Assembly (NCBI RefSeq): GCF_030445035.2
Contig: NC_080680.1
Span: 47,071,212-47,135,211, forward strand
Reading direction: 5' to 3'
Length of the DNA stretch: 64,000 nucleotides
From: Dasypus novemcinctus
Lineage: Eukaryota > Chordata > Mammalia > Cingulata > Dasypodidae
Of this stretch, positions 48,901 to 57,900 are shown one piece after another. The position numbers and the translations under genes were made by a program. How positions within the stretch are numbered: position 1 is the stretch's first letter; each line of letters starts with the position of its first letter. The notes beneath the pieces were generated by a model. It worked only from the letters and a program-made list of their open reading frames with translations. It made no database searches and had not been told where the DNA came from.

Positions 48901-51900
48901 TCCACATTTCTTTATCTCTGTTTGAATGCTGTAGTGCTTTCCAGGGTCTTCGGGCAATTGGAGGCCAGGCGTTCCACTCTTTTCCTTAGGCCTGGGCTGC
49001 CCGCTCACTCCTGGCAGGGCGCTCTGCCTACTTCCCAACCTAGACCAGGGATTCCTCAGGCTTGGAGTAAATTTGTTCCTAAAAGTAATGGGCTTCAGTC
49101 TGGGGTATATGAGGATCACAAAGACTTCCTCTGGGGTGTGTGGGCACAGGCAGTTCTGGGAAACCAGTTTCCAGCTCCTCCTCTTCCATAAGAACTCTTT
49201 CCCAAAATTGATGTGCCAGAGAAGGTTCTTGGGTTTCCCCAAAAGCACTTCCTCTTCTACTATTGCTGTGTCCTACTTCATAAAAAGCCTGCCTCACACC
49301 CATCTTGAATATAGTGCATTGCCACACAGTGTAAAACCTCCATCGTGCTAAACAAAACTATGGATATCTTATAGGACTGTAATGACTAGCAAGTCCCTTT
49401 GCAGGTCAGATGGTGACTCTGCTTTCAACAAAATTGAAGGAGAATACTAGGTAGAATGACTAGAGTGTCAAGAGGCAGTAATCAAGGGTTGAGGTAGAGA
49501 AGATGGCAACCCCACGACTGTGAGCAATTGTTCTGAACAAGAGCAGGGAGCAAGCTGAAGAAAATAGGGCGTGGTGGCCTGGAGAGGCCGGCAGAGACCC
49601 GCAGAGGGCCCCAGGGGTAAAGGATACCGGGCAGGTCAGAGCAAGTACTAAGGGAGCAGAGGAATGTGCTGAGGTAGAGACAGGACGGAAGCCAACAAAA
49701 AGGCCCAGGTGGAAGAAAAAGAGACTTCAGTAAGTGGAGGCAGAAGACAGCATGAAGCCCGTTTTGTCTTGTAAGAGAAACGACCTTCACCTTCAGAAGA
49801 GGAAAGCAAACAGCCTAGAGAAAATACAGCTCAAGAGAAGCAGGGCAGCAAGTAGTAAAAACATGTCTGCATTTCCTAATAGAAATGACTGATGGGACTA
49901 AATCTCTAACCTCAGTGTCTTTTTCCCCCCTGGTGAAACAGAAGGGAATCAGGAAATCTGAAGATAAGAAAATAATGCCCTGAATTTCAAAAGGGGAAAA
50001 AAAGTTAACTCCCAAGAATTACAAAGTATCAAACCTAAGGTTCCTCTCCAGGCTGTGTAATGGATGAATTGGAAACAATCCTTTAAGATTTACTTTAGTG
50101 ATTACTGGAAGTCTATTACCGATTCTCTGAGACCGAGACATGTAAAATTATGTGTTTTTTCCGCTTTATTTGCTGTCATTATGATCATAAAGCAAGGTGA
50201 TACTATATACACAGCTTATTTTTATTCCAGCAATGATAGAGTGGCTAGGAACATATTGATCAGTCAGGGTCCAACTAAGAAAACAGAAGCCTTTGAAACC
50301 GGTGGAAATTTAAAGTAGGAACTAGTAATTCTGTTGATGGAAGAGGCTAAGAAGCTCATCAGGGCAGAGGGAGACAAATCATCAATTAGCAATAGCAGGA
50401 AGCTGCTCCCATTGGAGGGAAAACCGGGAAGGCAGGATTAAGGGAACCCAGAGGCCAGAGCCACTTAACAGATGCTGGAACCGCTGTGGACCTGTCCAGT
50501 GAACGCTGGAGCCAGGGAAGAGATGCAGCTGCTTCTGGAAGACCCTCCACAGCATAGAGGGGGGTTGCGGTGGGGTGGGGAATATACCCTAGCGTCTCCT
50601 CCACTGCCAGCTGGTCTTGCCCCAGTGCCTCTGTTAGGTGCTGAGAGTCTGGGGTACAAGCCTGAAGGAGTCTACCTTCCTGCCATACAAAGCAGAGAAG
50701 AGAAAATGAGGGCTGGATCTGGGGGCAAACAGGCCTAGGACCCACACAGCACACACTTTATCCATAAGGTGGTAAAATGTGGGAAGAACAATAGTATAGT
50801 TCACTAGATCCAAAACAGATTGAAAAACTAGTAGTTGTTGACTCAGGATCAACAAATGGTGATTGGGTCAATTTGAAGACAATCACCGAGTGCTAAGGGC
50901 AACCTAATTGAGCAGCAGGTTATAAATTTAACAAAATTTATCTGACCTTAGGCTTCATTAAAATTCTGTGTAGGGTCCAAGAGTGCTCAGCTCACTGGAA
51001 ATAATTAGTCATACTATACTTTATTCTGTTTAGATACTATCTGGAATATAGGTCTTGTTAGAGTATCACTTTTTAAGAACACTGGCAGAAACAAAGTATA
51101 TCCAAAGACTGGTGCCTGGAAATGGGTCTAAAAACTATGTCCTGTGAGATATGGTTGAAGAAAGTAGGCATGCGTACTTGGAGTAAAAAAAGACTACATG
51201 GAGTCTTACCAGTCATTTTCAAATACCTGAAGTGTTGCCTGTCATATGCAAGAGCTAATAACAATTGTTAACAATAATTCAACATTTACTGTGTTCTAGG
51301 TACCTAATTTATTTAATCATCCTAAAACCCCTATGAAGGATAAGGACTGTAATTTTATAAATGAGACAAACTGTGGGATAGAGAGGTCATTTAATCAGCC
51401 CTTGGCTCAAACCTAGTCAAAACTTTTTTACTCTGAGACCCATGTTCTTAACCACTAAATGTTGTTTTGTTAAACTAGACAAGTACCAAAGGGTTGACGT
51501 TACAAAGAGACAAAATTTGGCTTGGTGTAGGATGAAGTTTTTTCTGGAAGTGGCAGCTCCCATTCATTGAGTTATTTAACCAAAAGTTGGTTATCTAGCA
51601 GGTTATTAATATTAGAAAAGAAGTATTACTAAAGATAAAGAGGGATAGCATAGTGATAAAAGGATCACTTCTACAGTTATACATAATAATCCTAAATGTG
51701 TACGTATCTAGCAACATAGCTTCAAAATACATAAAACAAAAATTAACAGACCTAAAAGAAGAAATGGAGACAATCATATTTGGAGATTACAACTCACCTC
51801 TGTTAGTAACTGAAAAACAAAACAAAAACAAATAAACTTTGAACAAAACAATTAGCCAAACATGATCTAATTGACATACATAGAATTTATACCAACTGTA

Positions 51901-54900
51901 GAATACACATGATTTACAAGCGTACATGGGATATTCATCAAGACCGTTATCTAGCAGAGATGCTGTAAAAGGTATTTCTCATTGAGGAAGTTGGACAAGT
52001 TGAATTTTATGACCACTTCCACTTCTGAAATTCTAAAATGTACTCATCTTTTCCTAAGAATATCATGCTTAGTCCAGCTTCCTCATTGTGTTTTGATAAT
52101 GCCTTTTCAGCCAGTTCCCAAATGAGAAAGAGGCATTTTTGATATTTTATAAACAAAATGATTCTTTCAATCTTTCATCTGCTTTCTCAACTACTTATCT
52201 CAAGTCAGCCTCAGTGTAGCTCCTGATACATGGTCCTCCTACTCAGAAATCACCTTTCATCACTGCCACCGAGGTCAGCTTCCTGCCCTGACCTTCATCT
52301 ACAACACACTGCTCCTGTGAATCCATCTATTCTATTTCATCCCCCAAATGACCTGAAAGAGCTTACTGGAATAATTTACAACGTAATAGGATTAGAAAAG
52401 AATATTAAACCAAGAGAAAAATAAGTGTAGATAAACAAAAATAAAACTAGAGATAAAAAGAGCATTCATTCTATGTGCTTTGTTTGCTAAAGATAGGTCA
52501 AAATTTGGCTCCAAGGAGACCAGTTAGTCAAACCAGGTGAGTCCTTCAGTAAATTACCTCAAGACTTGACTCTTCCGTCTTCTGCTAATGCTGGGTGTCC
52601 CTAAGTAACCTGGGAAAGCTTTTTCCTTTTCCTGTTTATGTTGCTCTATCCCCAGACCTCTGGAACTACACAAAGACTCCTCTTCTTATGGTGATTCCAA
52701 AGCATGAATGCAGATTTCTACACCAGTGAAGCACATGCATCCAAGCATCTCACCCCAATTTCAGTTGTTTCCTTATCTCCAAAAAAAGAATATGAATTGT
52801 TCTTACCTCATAAGGTTGTTGGGTAATTTAAATGAAATAATGTTTATGTTAGGGGGCTTGGGTCAGATTTTAAAGCATTTACCCTGCTTCTCTCCAAGTT
52901 CTTGGCTAAATTAGCAGTATACAAAGAATCAATCGTAAAATGGGAAATGAACACCAGTTTTTAAAATGAATAGTTAGGCAAGCACATGATACATGATTGT
53001 GCTATACTTTGTGCTGTGTCCTTCCAAAATTGGGCTTCTCTAATAACATATACCAAACAGCATGATTTAGAGTAGGAGGCCCCTTGCTTTTTGCTGCCTA
53101 ATCGTTAGCCTAAAAGTCCAGGCTTGCAGATGAGATCCCACATCCAGTAATCCATCCAACCGCATGGATAAGAAAATCTGCCTTACCCTCCCAGTCACAG
53201 GCAGAAGTTGGACTGCTGCAAGCTGGGAAGGTATCAGAGCCTTTGAGGTAGGTCAACAGGTCCAGCCAGGTATGCTTAACATATGGAAAAAAGATCAAGA
53301 GCAGGCAGAAGGCTCCCCAGATTATGAACTGTGCATTGAGGAGAAGTTCCCTGCTCTCTAGTGAACCATGATCCAGTGATTGCCTTTGCTATAACTAATC
53401 AGATTAGCAACTCATAACACAGAGACACACAACAAGGGATTTGGGCAGAGAGACACACATTTTGGAAAGGGGCATAAACATTCCTTCTTCTTCCATGGTA
53501 TATAAAAGCATGTGGCACATAGCTTGTCACATAGAAAGCATTTAATAAATCATTCATATTTAAAATTTTCTACCTGGTTTTTATTACATTAATGCAAAAT
53601 TGCTTTTTACAAAGTTGGTACATATTTATCCCACTTATACTCCTCCAAACAACTTAAGAAAAAAATTAGTTTTCATCATATCTGGGCCATGTAAAGATAA
53701 ATACACCTTTCCTTAAAGATTTTATTGAAATTCTCTTTCTTACAGAAAGATTTCCTACCTGATGAAAGCCAGTGCTCATTCTCATGTCCCCTCACCAAAA
53801 ATCAATGGATTACTTTCCACACTCTCTGCCATCTTCTCTACATATGGTGGTAATATTTATTAAGCTGTTTTTAAGCTAATATTTAAGATAATTGGACACC
53901 TTGTCCTTGAGTCTCCCTGGCCCTCTCAGTATCCCCTGGGTCTATTTTATAACTGTTTCCTAGGGAGCAGGAAGTCATATCCATATCTGATTAATTCACT
54001 CAGAATACACTGCACAGACGTGTGTGTGTGTGTGTGTGTGTGTTGGGATGGGATTTACATAATAAATATACCTAGCTCTTGACTAGTCATAGATGTATTA
54101 TCTATGTCTTATTTTTTTTCTCTTCCTAATCTCAAAGAGAATGGAAGAAAGGGAGAAGTGGAAAGTCAATTTTCTCCTGAAGAAGATATGGACATTATGT
54201 AGTGATTTTATTTAACCATCCTCTCTTTTCTCTCCATCCTACCTGATTTGTGAAACAATTTGTAGCACTTCAGGAAGCCACAGCATCGAGCACTGCTGAG
54301 ATTTGGAACCAGACTTCTAATAGTCAAATATTGACTCTACCAGTTATTAGCTATATGAACAAAATGCTTTCTATTATGAAAATTAAAGAATTCAATGTAT
54401 ATACAATAGCATGCTATCTCACACACAGAATGTATTTATAAATGAAAACCACTATTACTTAATATCTATAGTGATCATTTTATTCATATCACATGGCATT
54501 GAGTACAAAACTCTACAGAAATTAGAAGAGACTTATTTCTTTTTTTTCTTCTACTGTCCAGCTTCCTACAAGAAAATTAACACTCACACCCGTAAGGCTC
54601 CAGGAACAAATGAAGTGGAACTCATCTGCCAGTCTGAAGGTTATCCCCTGGCAGAAGTTTCCTGGCCAAATGTCAGTGTTCCAGTCAACACTAGCCACAC
54701 CAAGACACCCGAGGGCCTCTACCAGGTCACCAGTGTTATACGGCTGAAGCCACACCCCGGCAGAAACTTCAGCTGTGTGTTCTGGAATGCTAAGGCAAAG
54801 GAGCTTACTTCAGCCATCATAGACCTTCAAGGTAACAGCTGCCCCTTCCTGCCACTTATTAGCCAGAGTTCAGCCTGGTGGCACATGTAAAATGAGTAAT

Positions 54901-57900
54901 TTCAGGAGCATTTAATAAAGGGACTAATAGTGTGGCCAGGGTTTAGAGAAACCAGCAAAAGAGGGTACAGGGTCATGGGGCTTCAACAATGGGGGAGCAA
55001 GTACCACTGTTGGACTGGGTGCTAGAACCTGGAGAGAGCAGCTGTAGGGCAAGGGCTATTTGTCAGGAGCTGTGGCCTCCAGTAGAGGGGTGCTGCCACC
55101 TGCAGCAATGGCTCAGAGCAGAAGCTGGGTGAATGAATACCCCAATTTCATTCTCTTTCCATTGTCTGCTAGTGCCCCCCCATTGGCTGGACCCAGCTGG
55201 AAGTCAGAGAGCAAAGGAATCCATTGATGTATTGGATAAAGGTCAGGCTCTAAGTCTTCAGAATAGAGTGTGGAAGTGTAGAGAAAGGATCTGGAGAATC
55301 AAACAGAAAATATCCAGCACAGTGGCTAGCCATCAAAGGAAGAGGTTAATTGCGAAACTGTTAGCATAGGGGCATGAGTTGGCAGGAAAAATATTACTTT
55401 GCTGACCTTGCAGCTAGTCAGCTGGTTATGGGTACTTCCAAGAAAGCTGTTACAGAATGCTTCAGAGCTTCAATTGGCTATGCTGGATGTTTTTGGAAGT
55501 GTATCCTATACACCATAAAAATTTCAAGCCATTTTGGAGAACTGACAACTTTATACTGGCCAAGCAAGAACATTTTATAAAAAGCAGTTAACATCCAATA
55601 TCACAATCATTTCATTAGAGACGGTTCATTTTACCGCCTAGTATATACGTTTCCTATTGATGCTGTGACAAATTATCCAAATTTAGTAGCTTGAAACAAC
55701 ACAAATTCATTATCTTACAGTACTGGAGGTGAGAAGTCTAACCAGGCTCAAAGCAAGGTGTCAGCAGGATTGTGTTCCTTCTGGAGGCTCTAGGAGACAA
55801 TCCATTTCCTTGCCTATTCCTGCTTCTAGGGGCTGCCCACATTCCTTGCAAGGCTCATGCCAGTCTTCAAAGCAGCAGTCCTCACTCAGACCTCTGCTTC
55901 TGTCATCACATCTCTTTCTCTGACTCTCCTGCTTTCCTCTTCCATGTTGGGCCCCACTTGATAATTCAGGATAGTTTCCCTGTCTCAAGATTCTTAATTT
56001 AATCACAGTCACAGAATTCCTTTTGCCATGTAAGATAATATATTCACAGGTTCCAGGGCTTAGTACACAGGTGCCTTTGTGGGGTGGTGAAGGGAGACCT
56101 ACCGCATTAAAAGGGATATAATCTCAGAATAAAGACAGTTCCTACTGATGATGAAACATGACTTCATAGAAAATCCACTGTGTTGTCATGTTTCACATTT
56201 GCTACCTGTCTTAGCTTGGGTTCCCTCAAAAGCAGAGAAGTTAAGGATGGAGTAAGAAGGTCCCTGTCACCCTGGCAGCCAACATGACTGATTACATAGT
56301 CGAGGAATGGTCTGTGGGTTCTACATCAGAGCTCAGGATCTCCTGGGTTATCACTCAGAAATGTGGCCAGCAGGGAGCTGGAGAAATCTTTGTGTAGTCT
56401 CTCTTCAGGGCAGTTCATCTCTACCATGAGGGGGTATCTCCAAGTATAAATCCAATATTTCCCTAATCTCGCCTCTAATATCTATTACCTGTATCATTTC
56501 TTTGTTTGGCCTGTGACTGTGTTTGTATTTCCTCTTTTATTGCTCTTTTATTTCCCATGTATTTTAATTGTTCACTTGGATCTTCCTTCTGTACAGACTA
56601 AAGAAAGGAGGAGTGCTTTGCCCATGATAAGTGCTTTTAAAAAATTGTCAGATTGATGGGTTGAGACCCCCTATTCCTGCTTAATCCCAGTCCTGTCATC
56701 CCAGCCACTACTAGACTAAGTGGACAGCAGAGCAGAGCAGCCACATGATGCCCTGGTGGTTTGTGGCACAAATACTGACAACAAAATAACCAAAGTCATA
56801 CATCCTCCCACACATTCTTTACTTCAATTTCTGAAAGGCTTTTTAAAGTTGTCTTATGACTGTCTAATTTTACTCATTCCCACGAATTGAGCTTGTTACT
56901 GCTTAACTGCTTTGACCCACCATATACTTCTCCAGAAGTGAGTTTACAAAAAAAAAATGAGTATAGGGTAGGAAGTGATCAATTAACTCTGCGATGGATG
57001 ATTGAGCATCCTAACTTTTTTTTTTTATTTTAGGATTTTAAGCAGGGAATTAAAGTGATCTGATTTTTATTAGAGACATTGTAGGTTTACAGAAAAATCA
57101 TGCAGAAAGTACAGAGTTCCTATATACTACTCCCTCCATCATTAATACCTTATATTAGTGTGGTACATTTGGTTCAATTGATAAAATATTATAATTATAC
57201 TATTAACTATAGTTCATGGTTTATATTAGTGATCTCTGTGTTGTACAGTCTTACATATTTTTTTATTTTTATTCTAGTAACATATGTACAACCTAAAATT
57301 TCCCCTTTTTAACCACCTTCAAATATATAATTCAGTATTGTTAATTATGTTCACAATATTATTCTACCGGGAAACGGACTTTGGCCCAGTGGTTAGGGCG
57401 TCCGTCTACCACATGGGAGGCCGGCGGTTCAAGCCCCGGGCCTCCTTGACCCGTGTGGAGCTGGCCCATGTGCAGTGCTGATGCGCGCAAGGAGTGCCCT
57501 TCCACACAGGGGTGTCCCCCGCGTAGGGGAGCCCCACGCGCAAGGAGTGCACCCATAAGGAGAGCCGCCCAGCGCGAAGGAGGGAGCAGCCTGCCGAGGA
57601 ATGGCGCCGCCCACACTTCCCGTGCCGACAACAGAAGCGGACAAAGAAACAAGATGCAGCAAATAGACACAGAGAACAGACAAACGGGGGAGGGGAGGGG
57701 AATTTAAAAAAATATATATATATATTATTCTACCAACACCACCATCTTTTACCAAAACGTTTCCATCGTCCCAAATACAAATTCTGTACAATTTAAGCAT
57801 TAACTCCCCATTTCCTACCCCCACCCTGGCCCCTGGTAATCTGTTTCTGACTATGAATTTATAACATTGTGTTGAGTGAAGTAAGTCAGACACAAAAAGA

